Source: JAPUME01 sp027294185
GTDB taxonomy: Bacteria; Acidobacteriota; Terriglobia; UBA7540; JAPUME01
DNA: 64,000 nucleotides
NCBI GenBank assembly: GCA_963555835.3
Contig: CAUVWZ020000002.1
Coordinates: 62,001-126,000, forward strand
Direction of reading: 5' to 3'
A model generated the notes under the pieces. That model saw only the letters and a program-made list of their open reading frames with translations, made no database searches and was not told the DNA's origin. This document shows positions 1 through 8,721 of the stretch, piece after piece. Position 1 is the stretch's first letter. Each line of letters starts with the position of its first letter. Position numbers and translations under genes: made by a program.

Positions 1-3000
1 CGAAGGCATGGTTGGGCTCCACGCGATGAACGGCGCCCTTTCCCTCCAGAGTGAGTTCCACTCCTCCGTCGATCAGGAAATAGATCGCATCGGGTGAATC
101 CTGTTCACGGTAGATGATGTCCTCGCTGCGGAAGTGTTGCTCCTCGGCGAGCGTGGCAAGGTGAGCCAGACCCTCCGGGTCGGTCTGCGAAAAGATATCT
201 ACCAACTGAAGAGCACGTAATTTTTGTACCACGCTTAAGGGGCTCATAGCCTTACTCTCCTGGGCGGATTCGCCCGCCTGTGCCAGGGCATGTTGTGCTG
301 CACTGCGGACCAGTGGATTATCCTCGCGTTCCAGCGCCGCAATCCGGTCGGTTGGGATGGTGTCACATTGGGGGCCAAGCGATGTCAGAAGGCAAATACG
401 AAGCAGGGTGTCAGGGATCTCCAGCAGTTCGGGCCACGGTCTCCTGTAAGTCTCCGACAGGGGAGGGAAGTTTCGCTGGCCGTGCTGGAGCCTGGCATCG
501 ATGTCGAGTTCCGGGGTGACCAACGGCATGATCAATGCCTTGGTCGGACCCGTCAAAGTTTGATCCAGGTACTCGACGGCGTTCGCTCGGGGATTCGGCT
601 GCGATCCGCGGAGCATGATGAAGGCCTGGTGAATGGATTTCGTGGGATGGATCAGCCCGAGGAGGCGAAAAATGCGCGCCAGAGCCTTTTCGTAGCCATC
701 CTTCAAGGCCCATCTGAGGAAGACCGGGTCCGCGAAAGACCCTGGGGAGGAAAGGACGCGTTGGAGTCCCCCAAGGTAGAGGTAAGCTCCCTCGGCCTCC
801 CGGCGCAGGACGGAATGCAAAAGCGGCTGGGGTAAGGGGTAATCGGGACAGGAGCGGTGCAGGCGAGCCATAGATTTCAAGACCAGGTAGCGAATCTCAG
901 GCTGAGGATCTTCGAGAGCACGAATTAACGGTGGGAACGCTCCGGGTGATTTTAGCCTGCCGAAAAGCTTCGCCACACGCTTGCGGACCTCGGCAGGCCA
1001 GGCGGGCTCGGTAAGCCAGGGAGACAACGTGGGGATGACGGCAGGGCCGTAGGCGGCCAGCGTGTCGAGGACGGCTCCCCGTGTCCGCCGAATCCCAAGC
1101 TGGACGATGAACAACGGAATCCAATCGGGATTGGCGTAGTGTGCCGCGCTTTGGATGGCGGTGCGGCGCACCTGCATGTCGGGATCTTCGAACAGACGGG
1201 GGAGCAGGGTTTCGCCGATTTTATGGGCTGCGCGATGGCCGAGCGTGCGTGCCACGTCCCGTCGTGCGGGTGCATTCTCCGCACCGCTCAGGTTGACGAT
1301 CTCCTCGAGCACCCGGCGGCAGGTATCAACTTCAAATCCATCAGGTTCCTGCAACAGGCAAATCACCGCGGCAGCTCGGATGCCGGGTACGGGATGGTCG
1401 AGCAATTCGCAGAGTTTTTCCTGAGGCGGGCCGCGCCCGAGCAGGGACATGGTATGCGCCGCGGCAGTTCTCACGTCCAGGTCTTCATCGGTAAGCAGAG
1501 CTTCGGCATCGCGGACCGCCTGGGGAACTTCCCAACTCGTCAACAATGCCAGGGCGCGCGCCCGCACCCGGGGCGAGGAGTGGCGGGTGAGCTCTTGAAG
1601 AGGCTCGGATAGTTCCTTCAACTCGGCCCATTCAACAATCTTGAGCGTGTGCAGAAGCTCGGTCTCCTTTTCCCTCTTCAGGGAAGTTCGCAGCTCCTGG
1701 ACAGTCTCCGGCTCATGCCACTCCACCCACACATGCTCGGGATTTAGAATGCGGCGGCGGATGCTGGCGCGGAGCGTCCCTACGTAGTCCTTTCGGGCCA
1801 TAAAGGAGACGAAGATCCACCCGAGAATCAAAGGCAGGTTCACCCAAACCAACATCCTCGGGCTCCATTCGAGAATCGTCGCAAACAACAGAAGGATTAT
1901 TCCTCCGACTCCGTCCGACATTCGCCACACGGCCGTATCGATAAACGACTTGGTGGCGTATTTCATCTGGCCGCTAAGCGGCAGGTAAAGCAATTCCAGC
2001 GAAGAACGAGCCACACTGTGTTTGAGCAAGAGGCCCGCGCCCTTCATGCCGGTGGCCGCAGCAATGCCGGGAAGCAGGAAAAGGACTCCTGAACCCAACA
2101 TGTAGCAGGCCGGCAACATGATGAGGGCGGCCAGGACACCCAACCGTTCCAGAATACGGCGGGTCAGCAGCAACTGAATGCCGAGGGAGAGGATTCCCAG
2201 GTACCCGTAAAAGTAACCGAAAAAGGCGGTCAGTTGATCGGCCAGGTCTTCGGTTGTCGCCATCGCTTCCCGGATGGTGGCTTTGAACTGGTAGTCGACG
2301 ATTCCCGTAACCACTCGGCCCAGAATTACCACTGCCATGATCAGCAAGAGATACCGAGAAGCGGAAATCCAGCGCATGCTTTGGATCAAACCGGGGCGGG
2401 ATGTTTCTCTTTCGTCTGTCGACTCGCCTACGGTCGCCACGGCCAGGCTTGGGTGACGGCGGGTCAATGCAAAGACCAGCCACATCGAAATTCCCAGCCC
2501 TGTCGCCATCACAAGCAGCAAGGTCTCGGTGTTGAATGCCTTGCTGATCCCTGCCGCCAGGAAGCCTCCTGCGATGCCGCCCAGGATGCCCCCGGCCCCG
2601 ATGAATCCGTAAAGCCGCTTGGCCTGTCGAGTGGTCAACAGGTGGTTTGCCAGGGACCAGACCTGCATGGGCCCGATCACGCCGAACAGGCCGCTCCAGA
2701 TGTAAATCACAAAGTAGAGCCAGCCACGCTCCTGACCGGCGAGAAACCAGAATGCGACCAGGTTGGCAATAAAGAAGGCCAGGGTCAGGAGAGTAATCCG
2801 GGGCAGCAAGAAACGGCGAAGCAGGTGGAGGTATGCCCACAGGAACGTGAGGGTAGCCCCTGCCATTCCCATCACCACATAAGGCAGCTTCAAGGCACTA
2901 TATCGCGACAGGAACAAACCCTCGCGGGCCGTCTTGATCAGCAGATAGGAGGCAATGATGGCAAACAGGTAGAAAAACAGCGAAAAGGCGACACGTTCTT

Positions 3001-3049
3001 CACCGGGGTGGATGCCCAGCCAGCGTGTCAGAGTACGGGTACGAGTCAC
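1..3049 (-). CDS. ATP/ADP-translocase-like MFS transporter fused to HEAT repeats and a cyclic-nucleotide-binding domain (partial, runs off window start)
   Basis: One open frame on the minus strand runs from about 3049 off the left edge, over 1016 codons. The N-terminal third has repeated hydrophobic helices beginning after EERVAFSLFFYLFAIIASY and resembles AAA-type nucleotide antiporters. The middle (about 1.9-0.3 kb) is a chain of HEAT-like helical repeats, for example SSPRVRARALALLTSW and DPDMQVRRTAIQSAAHYAN. The end (about 247-1) is a cNMP-binding beta-roll (IIYREQDSPDAIYFLIDGG). Transporter-HEAT-cNMP fusions are known in environmental bacteria; substrate and ligand cannot be read here. 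The start is uncertain: I chose GTG at 3049 because the frame stays open upstream without a good RBS. Short open frames in other registers here are shadows. Confidence 0.75.
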   Translation of the reverse strand, partial: MTRTRTLTRWLGIHPGEERVAFSLFFYLFAIIASYLLIKTAREGLFLSRYSALKLPYVVMGMAGATLTFLWAYLHLLRRFLLPRITLLTLAFFIANLVAFWFLAGQERGWLYFVIYIWSGLFGVIGPMQVWSLANHLLTTRQAKRLYGFIGAGGILGGIAGGFLAAGISKAFNTETLLLVMATGLGISMWLVFALTRRHPSLAVATVGESTDERETSRPGLIQSMRWISASRYLLLIMAVVILGRVVTGIVDYQFKATIREAMATTEDLADQLTAFFGYFYGYLGILSLGIQLLLTRRILERLGVLAALIMLPACYMLGSGVLFLLPGIAAATGMKGAGLLLKHSVARSSLELLYLPLSGQMKYATKSFIDTAVWRMSDGVGGIILLLFATILEWSPRMLVWVNLPLILGWIFVSFMARKDYVGTLRASIRRRILNPEHVWVEWHEPETVQELRTSLKREKETELLHTLKIVEWAELKELSEPLQELTRHSSPRVRARALALLTSWEVPQAVRDAEALLTDEDLDVRTAAAHTMSLLGRGPPQEKLCELLDHPVPGIRAAAVICLLQEPDGFEVDTCRRVLEEIVNLSGAENAPARRDVARTLGHRAAHKIGETLLPRLFEDPDMQVRRTAIQSAAHYANPDWIPLFIVQLGIRRTRGAVLDTLAAYGPAVIPTLSPWLTEPAWPAEVRKRVAKLFGRLKSPGAFPPLIRALEDPQPEIRYLVLKSMARLHRSCPDYPLPQPLLHSVLRREAEGAYLYLGGLQRVLSSPGSFADPVFLRWALKDGYEKALARIFRLLGLIHPTKSIHQAFIMLRGSQPNPRANAVEYLDQTLTGPTKALIMPLVTPELDIDARLQHGQRNFPPLSETYRRPWPELLEIPDTLLRICLLTSLGPQCDTIPTDRIAALEREDNPLVRSAAQHALAQAGESAQESKAMSPLSVVQKLRALQLVDIFSQTDPEGLAHLATLAEEQHFRSEDIIYREQDSPDAIYFLIDGGVELTLEGKGAVHRVEPNHAF

Positions 3050-3437
3050 AGTATTAGTCGAGTACTTGAAGCAATTAGCCCCGAGGTGAGGAAAACAGAA
3101 AGGATCAGGACCTGAAGGATCTTACCGTTGAACCACTCCCACGGCTTTTGGGAGCCTCTGCACTTTTGGCTTCAGGCGGGCCCCCCTGAATAGTCCCAGA
3201 ATCGCTAAAATCTAGCATAGGAGTTTTGGATTGGCAAGTTGGCGGAAAATACAGCCGCCGAAATATTCCTAGCTTTCCATACATGAGCAATTCCTGTAGC
3301 CCTCGGAGATGTCGTTGCAATGGGGTGAGGGAAGGGGCGTTGCGCGGTGGGGAACACAATTTAATGCCTCTAGGAACCGTTCCACGGAGGATTCTCTCCA
3401 TTTGGGGCAAAAGCTGGACCATTGAGATGAAAAGATG
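3050..3437. other. Divergent intergenic region without a recognisable gene
   Basis: This gap separates the leftward transporter from the rightward Fur-family gene. Open frames on both strands are short, lack ribosome-binding sites and resemble no family I know. It probably holds the leftward promoter, but I cannot place it. Confidence 0.5.
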
Positions 3438-3467
3438 TTGACAAATTGAGCGGTGGGGGAGTAAAAT
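3438..3467 (+). promoter_or_regulatory. Promoter of the Fur-family gene
   Basis: TTGACA (3438-3443) and TAAAAT (3462-3467) are 18 bp apart and end 31 bp before the ATG at 3499. The palindromic operator lies just downstream of the -10, so a bound repressor would overlap the transcription start. Confidence 0.65.
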
Positions 3468-3471
3468 CCAT

Positions 3472-3490
3472 GTTGCAACTCAATTGCAAT
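3472..3490. promoter_or_regulatory. Fur-family operator, copy 1
   Basis: GTTGCAACTCAATTGCAAT holds two TTGCAA hexamers (each its own reverse complement) separated by CTCAA. Its place between the -10 and the regulator start codon suggests autoregulation. A near-identical box lies before the TonB receptor at 3996. Confidence 0.65.
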
Positions 3491-3498
3491 AAGAATTT

Positions 3499-3969
3499 AT
3501 GGGGACTCAGCCGAAACACACCATGCTCGCCGCGCAGCGGAATCCGCGCCGCAACCTGGCCGAAGAGTTGATCTCTCGCGGGGTTCGCATGACGCACCAG
3601 CGCAGGATCCTCGTGGACCTCATCCAACGCGCCGACCGCCATCTGGACGTTCTTACGCTTTGGCGGCGGGCCCGGTCGCGGGATTCCACGCTGAACAAAG
3701 TCACCGTCTACCGGACGCTTTCGCTACTGAAAAAACACGGGCTGGTGGATGAGTTGGACTTGATGCACATCGAAGGGGAAAAGCACTTCTACGAGGCCCG
3801 CACCACCCGGGACCACCTGCATCTGGCTTGCCTGAAGTGTGGAGCCATTATGGAATTTGAAAGCTCGCTTTTCGAGAAGCTCAAAGGGCAAATCGAGCGT
3901 GAACGGCGATTTTCGATTCAAGTGGTACGGATGGAGGCGGGCGGGATTTGCTCGGCTTGTCGAGGTTAG
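3499..3969 (+). CDS. Fur-family metal-responsive repressor
   Basis: A 156-residue winged-helix repressor of the Fur/Zur/PerR superfamily. The N-terminal DNA-binding part contains RMTHQRRILVDLIQ and NKVTVYRTLSLLKKHGLVDEL, the usual recognition helix region. The C-terminal dimerisation half has HLHLACLKCGAIMEF and a final CSACRG, giving the two CxxC pairs of the structural zinc site. A second ATG lies 24 bp downstream (MLAAQRNP), so the first eight residues may not be translated. It sits between two copies of one palindrome and is followed at once by a TonB receptor, so it probably controls itself and metal or siderophore uptake. Which metal it senses cannot be read from sequence. Confidence 0.88.
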   Translation: MGTQPKHTMLAAQRNPRRNLAEELISRGVRMTHQRRILVDLIQRADRHLDVLTLWRRARSRDSTLNKVTVYRTLSLLKKHGLVDELDLMHIEGEKHFYEARTTRDHLHLACLKCGAIMEFESSLFEKLKGQIERERRFSIQVVRMEAGGICSACRG

Positions 3970-3995
3970 TAGAGTTTGCTTTTTTGTGTCTTAAC

Positions 3996-4014
3996 GTTGC
4001 AACTCGGTTGCAGG
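3996..4014. promoter_or_regulatory. Fur-family operator, copy 2, before the TonB receptor
   Basis: GTTGCAACTCGGTTGCAGG matches copy 1 at nearly every position: TTGCAA-N5-TTGCAG. It lies between the repressor stop and the receptor start, making the receptor the likely second target. Confidence 0.6.
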
Positions 4015-4037
4015 TAGGGATAGGGGACTAAAAAGAG

Positions 4038-6485
4038 TTGAATGGAGAAGGGCGCATGGAAGGGAAAAGTATCACCTCTTTATTTTCTGGAAGTTGTACG
4101 GCGAAGAGAATGGCCCTTCGCCGGTTCGCTTTGGCATACATTCTTTTTCTGTGGATTCCGTGGGGCGCGGCAGCGCAGACCGTGAAGGGGACTGTTTCGG
4201 ACCCCTTAGGGGTACCTTTGGGGGGCGTCAAGGTCGTGGTGGTGCCGGGCGGCGTCAAGACGTGGACCGACCCCTCCGGTCTATTCCGGTTTGAGAATTT
4301 GGCGGCGGGTTCTCTGATCCTTCGCGCATTATCGGATGATTTTGAGCAGGTGGAAGCGCAAATTCAAGTCGATCCAGACTCGGCTGTAAAACAGAACCTG
4401 CAATTCGTCTCCGTCCGTAGAAGTGAAACTTCCATTGAGGTGGTGGGCGAATCCAGGGAAGTTTTGCTGGAAATGCCCGGCTCGGTTTTCTTGATTCAGA
4501 AAGAGGAGCTGGCGGAGTCGAACCCCATGGATGCCAACGAAGTGTTGCGCCGGGTTCCCGGCATTACCCTGCGGGAGGATTCCGGGCCGGTCGGTATGCG
4601 TCTCAACATTGGGATTCGAGGGCTCAATCCGGACCGGAGCCGAAAGGTGCTGATGATGGAGGACGGCATCCCGATCGCCCTGGCCCCCTACGGGGAGCCG
4701 GAAATGTATTACTCACCCCCCATCGACCGGATGCGGAGGGTGGAGGTACTCAAGGGCAGTGGTCAGATCGTGCACGGCCCACAGACGGTGGGGGGAGTTG
4801 TGAACTTTGTCACTCCGGACCCCCCCTCCTCGACCCACGGGCAGTTAAAAGTGGAGGGCGGACAACGAGGATTCTTCAACGGCCAAGCTTCGGTGGGAGG
4901 GAGCAATGCCAATCAGACCGCCGGTTGGTTTCTGAACTACCTTCGAAAACAGGGGAACGGATTTCGAGGCTTCTACTTCAACATTGATGATTTTCAGTTT
5001 AAGTTCACCCTGAAACCTTCCGAAAATCACAGTTTCGCTTTCAAGCTGGGGGTCTATGAAGAAAAATCGAATTCCACGTATTTGGGATTAACCACGCCCA
5101 TGTTCCTCACGGACCCAAACCAGAACGCGGTGCCAAGCGATCTTCTAAGGGTTCGGAGATACTCCGGCTCACTTTCACACACGGCCATCTTGAATACTCA
5201 CGCGGTTTTAATGACGACTTTTTTTGCGTATAACACTGTTCGTAACTGGCGACGGCAGGACTGGGATCGCCTGGATGCGGGAAGGGAATACATCGGCGTC
5301 GTGGGCGACCTCACCGTCCCGGGCGGCGCGATTTTTCTGCGTGATTCGACCGGCAACCGCAACCGCCGCTTCGATGTCCTTGGCGTTCAAAGCAACCTGG
5401 CTCTGGAGCATGAGTTCGGAGGCGTTCGTGCGAAGCTTGATACGGGTGTCCGTTATATTCATGAGGCGGCCGATGACAAGCGCATTAACGGTGCCAGCTT
5501 CGATTCTCTTACGGGGATCCTGCGGGACGATGAGGACCGCTTCGGAAATGCCTGGTCGTTTTTCCTCCAGAATCGCTTCTTTCTTATTGACAACTTGATC
5601 ATCACACCCGGAATCCGCGTGGAGAACTATCGCTACGAGCGGCACATTTTTCGCCAGCGCGTTGGCGGGATTCCTACCGATGTGGACGTCCGCAAAACGG
5701 ACGAGCTCACTGCGCTGATCCCCGGGTTGGGGATATCCTATAAGTTGGTTCCTACGATCACGTTGTTCGGAGGGGTTCACCGAGGCTTTTCTCCGCCGCG
5801 AACCAAGGATGCGATAACTCGAAGCGGGGAATCCCTGGATCTGAATGCGGAGATGAGTTGGAACTACGAGGCGGGCGTCCGTTTGGGACCTCATCGAGCT
5901 GTAACCGGAGAGGTCACGTTTTTCCGGCTGGACTTTCGGAATCAGATCATACCGAGTGCGGAGTCGGACGGTGCTACCACGACGTTGATCAACGGCGGCG
6001 CCACGCTTCACCAGGGGTTTGAAACCAGCCTGCGGGTGAATTGGAATGAATGGGTCAAGGCTCCCGCGGTGGTCTTTACCGATTTCCGGTATATGTATCT
6101 GCCGGTGGCCGAGTTCACTAACAATGCCCTGTATGGCGGGAACCGTCTTCCCTATGCTCCGAAAAACACCTTTTCTTTCCTGGTTGGGGTTCGCCAGCCG
6201 CAGGGGTTCGGCATGCAGCTGGACAGTTCCTTCGTGGGGAACCAGTTCGGTGACAACCTGAATACGTTTGCGCCCTCTTTCGACGGAACGGTGGGCAAGC
6301 TGCCGGGCTTTATGCTCTGGAATTTGGGGTTCGACTATACGTACCAGCGGGAGCGATACCAGATTAAGCTCTATGTGGCCATCAAGAACCTGACAAACAA
6401 GATCTACATCTCCTCCCGGGCTCCGCAGGGGATCCAACTCGGCATGTTCCAGCAGGTAAACGTAGGTATCCGCTTCGGTTTCTAG
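4038..6485 (+). CDS. TonB-dependent outer-membrane receptor with N-terminal carboxypeptidase-like domain
   Basis: An 815-residue receptor. A signal peptide (ALRRFALAYILFLWIPW, cut near AAAQ) is followed by a CarboxypepD-like domain (TVKGTVSDPLGVPLGGVKV) and a plug with the FecA-like pattern (DANEVLRRVPGITLRED, then RVEVLKGSGQIVHGPQTVGG). A long beta-barrel ends in aromatic VGIRFGF, the usual Omp C-terminus. It probably imports a ferric chelate or other metal complex, consistent with the Fur-type box just upstream. ATG at 4056 has a better ribosome-binding site (GGAG about 10 bp upstream) than 4038, and ATG at 4110 is a third option close to the signal peptide. The 409-codon antisense frame beneath it is a shadow. 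Confidence 0.9.
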   Translation: MNGEGRMEGKSITSLFSGSCTAKRMALRRFALAYILFLWIPWGAAAQTVKGTVSDPLGVPLGGVKVVVVPGGVKTWTDPSGLFRFENLAAGSLILRALSDDFEQVEAQIQVDPDSAVKQNLQFVSVRRSETSIEVVGESREVLLEMPGSVFLIQKEELAESNPMDANEVLRRVPGITLREDSGPVGMRLNIGIRGLNPDRSRKVLMMEDGIPIALAPYGEPEMYYSPPIDRMRRVEVLKGSGQIVHGPQTVGGVVNFVTPDPPSSTHGQLKVEGGQRGFFNGQASVGGSNANQTAGWFLNYLRKQGNGFRGFYFNIDDFQFKFTLKPSENHSFAFKLGVYEEKSNSTYLGLTTPMFLTDPNQNAVPSDLLRVRRYSGSLSHTAILNTHAVLMTTFFAYNTVRNWRRQDWDRLDAGREYIGVVGDLTVPGGAIFLRDSTGNRNRRFDVLGVQSNLALEHEFGGVRAKLDTGVRYIHEAADDKRINGASFDSLTGILRDDEDRFGNAWSFFLQNRFFLIDNLIITPGIRVENYRYERHIFRQRVGGIPTDVDVRKTDELTALIPGLGISYKLVPTITLFGGVHRGFSPPRTKDAITRSGESLDLNAEMSWNYEAGVRLGPHRAVTGEVTFFRLDFRNQIIPSAESDGATTTLINGGATLHQGFETSLRVNWNEWVKAPAVVFTDFRYMYLPVAEFTNNALYGGNRLPYAPKNTFSFLVGVRQPQGFGMQLDSSFVGNQFGDNLNTFAPSFDGTVGKLPGFMLWNLGFDYTYQRERYQIKLYVAIKNLTNKIYISSRAPQGIQLGMFQQVNVGIRFGF

Positions 6486-6641
6486 CGGTTGTTAGGGTTC
6501 CCGGAGGGAAACCGCTGAGGATTGTCTTGGTGGAAAGGCGCAGAGGCACTCATCATCCCTTCCCGAGATCGGCAGGTGGCTGCCTCCCGATCAGCGGCAG
6601 GATTTCAATGGCCTCCGCTTAACGACTTTCTCTAATCCAAA

Positions 6642-7655
6642 TCAGTCAAGTGTGCCTCGGACCGCGTCGGCCACCTGCTCGGGGGTGGGAAGGTAAGAAT
6701 CTTCGAGTACGGGACTGAACGGCACGGGTGTATGGGGTGGTGTGACCATCTGCGGCGGGGCGTCCAGGTAGTCGAAAGCCTTCCGCGAGACAAGCGAGAT
6801 GATGTCGGTCGCCATGCCGCAGCGCGGAGTGTCTTCGTCCACCACGACGAGGCGGTGGGTCTTCTTGACCGATTCGAGAATGGTCCCTTCATCGAGCGGT
6901 GAGAGCGAGCGCGGGTCCACCACTTCGGCCTGAATGCCGCTCTTGCTCAACTCGTCGGCTGCCGCCAGCGCGGTGTGAACCATCTTGGCGAACGCCACCA
7001 GGGTTACGTCGCGTCCTTCGCGCTTGATGTCCGCGGTGCCCAGAGGGACCACGTAGCTCTCTTCCGGAACGGGACTCTTTTCGCCGTAAAGCGCCTTGTG
7101 CTCACAGAAGATCACCGGGTCGTCGTCCCGAATCGCCGCGATCAGCAAACCCTTGGCATCATAGGCTGAGGATGGGGCGACGCATTTGAGCCCGGGGAAG
7201 TGGGTCAGCACGGAGTAGTCCACCGTCGAATGTTGGGCTGCGGCCCGCAACCCTGCGCCGATCATGGTGCGGATGGTGACCGGGACTCTGGCCTTTCCGC
7301 CGAACATGTAGCGGAGTTTCGCCGCCTGGTTGAACAGTTGATCAAGACAAACGCCCATAAAACCGACGAACATCAACTCCGCCACCGGGCGCAGGCCCGT
7401 AGCCGCTGCGCCGATGGCCGCACCGATGTAGCCGGACTCGGAAATCGGTGTGTCCAGCACGCGCTCGGCGCCGAACTCGGTGTAGAGGCCCTTGGTGACG
7501 CCCAGAACACCTCCCCAGGCGTCCTGCATCTCCTTGGGCTGGCCGCTGCCGCCAGCGACGTCTTCTCCCATCAGAATAATAGTGTCGTCGCGGCGCATCT
7601 CCTGCCTTAACGCCTCGTTGATCGCTTCGCGGTAAGTGAGTTCTCTCTCCGCCAT
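6642..7655 (-). CDS. 2-oxoacid dehydrogenase E1 component, beta subunit
   Basis: A 337-residue transketolase-like E1 beta. It starts MAERELTYREAINEALRQEM and contains the conserved MGEDVAGGSG, DTPISESGYIGAAIGAA and VDPRSLSPLDEGTI stretches. Together with E1 alpha it decarboxylates pyruvate, acetoin or a branched-chain 2-oxoacid using thiamine diphosphate. It is the last gene of a leftward operon E2-E1alpha-E1beta with short gaps. No E3 gene lies nearby, so the complex must borrow one. The subunit length and split alpha/beta form suit the pyruvate/acetoin branch, but the substrate is not decided by sequence. Confidence 0.88.
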   Translation of the reverse strand: MAERELTYREAINEALRQEMRRDDTIILMGEDVAGGSGQPKEMQDAWGGVLGVTKGLYTEFGAERVLDTPISESGYIGAAIGAAATGLRPVAELMFVGFMGVCLDQLFNQAAKLRYMFGGKARVPVTIRTMIGAGLRAAAQHSTVDYSVLTHFPGLKCVAPSSAYDAKGLLIAAIRDDDPVIFCEHKALYGEKSPVPEESYVVPLGTADIKREGRDVTLVAFAKMVHTALAAADELSKSGIQAEVVDPRSLSPLDEGTILESVKKTHRLVVVDEDTPRCGMATDIISLVSRKAFDYLDAPPQMVTPPHTPVPFSPVLEDSYLPTPEQVADAVRGTLD

Positions 7656-7719
7656 GGCAAATGCTCCTCTGATTTCCTGATCTTCTGAATTCCTTGCGCT
7701 TCTGATGCTATTCTGAGCG

Positions 7720-8688
7720 CTAAGGGTAGTTCACGTAGACGTCCGTTAAAATCTCTTCAAGTTTCGGAAACGGGCTGGATTCGGCAAATTCCAATGCGGC
7801 GTCAACCTCCGCCTGAGTTTCCTTCTCGATCTTTTCAAGATCGTCAGCTTTCAGCAACTTTTCAGCGAGAACTTTCTGTTTGAAATCCGTAATCGGATCC
7901 CGCTTTCGGTACGCCTGCTCTTCGTCTTTAGGCCGGTAGTTGACCGGGTCTCCCTCGAAGTGGCCGTAGAAGCGGTAGGTCTTGGCCTCGATCAGCGTGG
8001 GTCCTTCACCGGCGCGCGCGCGGCGGACCGCTTCTCCGGCTTTTTCGTAAACATCGAAAAAGCTCATGCCGTCTGCAATCACGCCCGGCACACCGTAGCC
8101 TGCGGCCCGATCGGCGACGTTTTCGACGTTGAGCGTGTACTTCACGGGACTGGCCTCCGCATAAAGATTGTTCTCGCAGACAAAAATCACCGGCAGCTTC
8201 CAGATGGAAGCTAGGTTGAGCGCTTCGTGGAAGGTGCCCTGACTCGCCCCGCCGTCACCGAAAAAGCAGGCCGTGACCTGGTCGGTCTTCTTGACGCGTG
8301 CCGTCAGCGCCGCGCCGCAGGCGAGCGGCGCGCCTCCGCCGACGATGCCGTTTGCGCCGAGCATTCCCTTCTCAACGTCGGCGATGTGCATCGAGCCGCC
8401 CTTGCCCTTGCACGACCCCGTGGCCTTGCCGAAAAGCTCGGCCATCATGCCGCGAACCTCCACGCCCTTGGCGATGCAATGCCCGTGACCGCGGTGCGTG
8501 CTGGTCAGGAAGTCGTCGGTGCGAAAGTGCGCGCAGACGCCGACGGCCACCGCTTCCTCACCGGCATAGAGATGCACGAATCCCGGAATCTTGCCCGCCG
8601 AGAACAGGTCGTGAACCTTGTCCTCGAATTTCCGTATCAAGACCATTCGTTCATAGACCCACAACGCTTTTTCTCGCTTCAAGTGCAT
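7720..8688 (-). CDS. 2-oxoacid dehydrogenase E1 component, alpha subunit
   Basis: A 322-residue E1 alpha with the thiamine-diphosphate motif GDGGASQGTFHEALN ending in CENN about 30 residues later. It also has the conserved H-rich loop TSTHRGHGHCIAKG and the phosphorylation-loop-like YRFYGHFEGDP. It is the middle gene of the E2-E1alpha-E1beta operon, 33 bp after E2 and 64 bp before E1 beta. The length is typical of PdhA/AcoA subunits. Confidence 0.9.
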   Translation of the reverse strand: MHLKREKALWVYERMVLIRKFEDKVHDLFSAGKIPGFVHLYAGEEAVAVGVCAHFRTDDFLTSTHRGHGHCIAKGVEVRGMMAELFGKATGSCKGKGGSMHIADVEKGMLGANGIVGGGAPLACGAALTARVKKTDQVTACFFGDGGASQGTFHEALNLASIWKLPVIFVCENNLYAEASPVKYTLNVENVADRAAGYGVPGVIADGMSFFDVYEKAGEAVRRARAGEGPTLIEAKTYRFYGHFEGDPVNYRPKDEEQAYRKRDPITDFKQKVLAEKLLKADDLEKIEKETQAEVDAALEFAESSPFPKLEEILTDVYVNYP

Positions 8689-8721
8689 TTTGGCTTGCCT
8701 CCAGTGTATCAGGCGTTCGAC

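Noticed and set aside
5208..6437. 409-codon open frame antisense to the TonB receptor
   Set aside because: The sense frame is a clear receptor with motifs throughout; the antisense product has no family resemblance and no ribosome-binding site.
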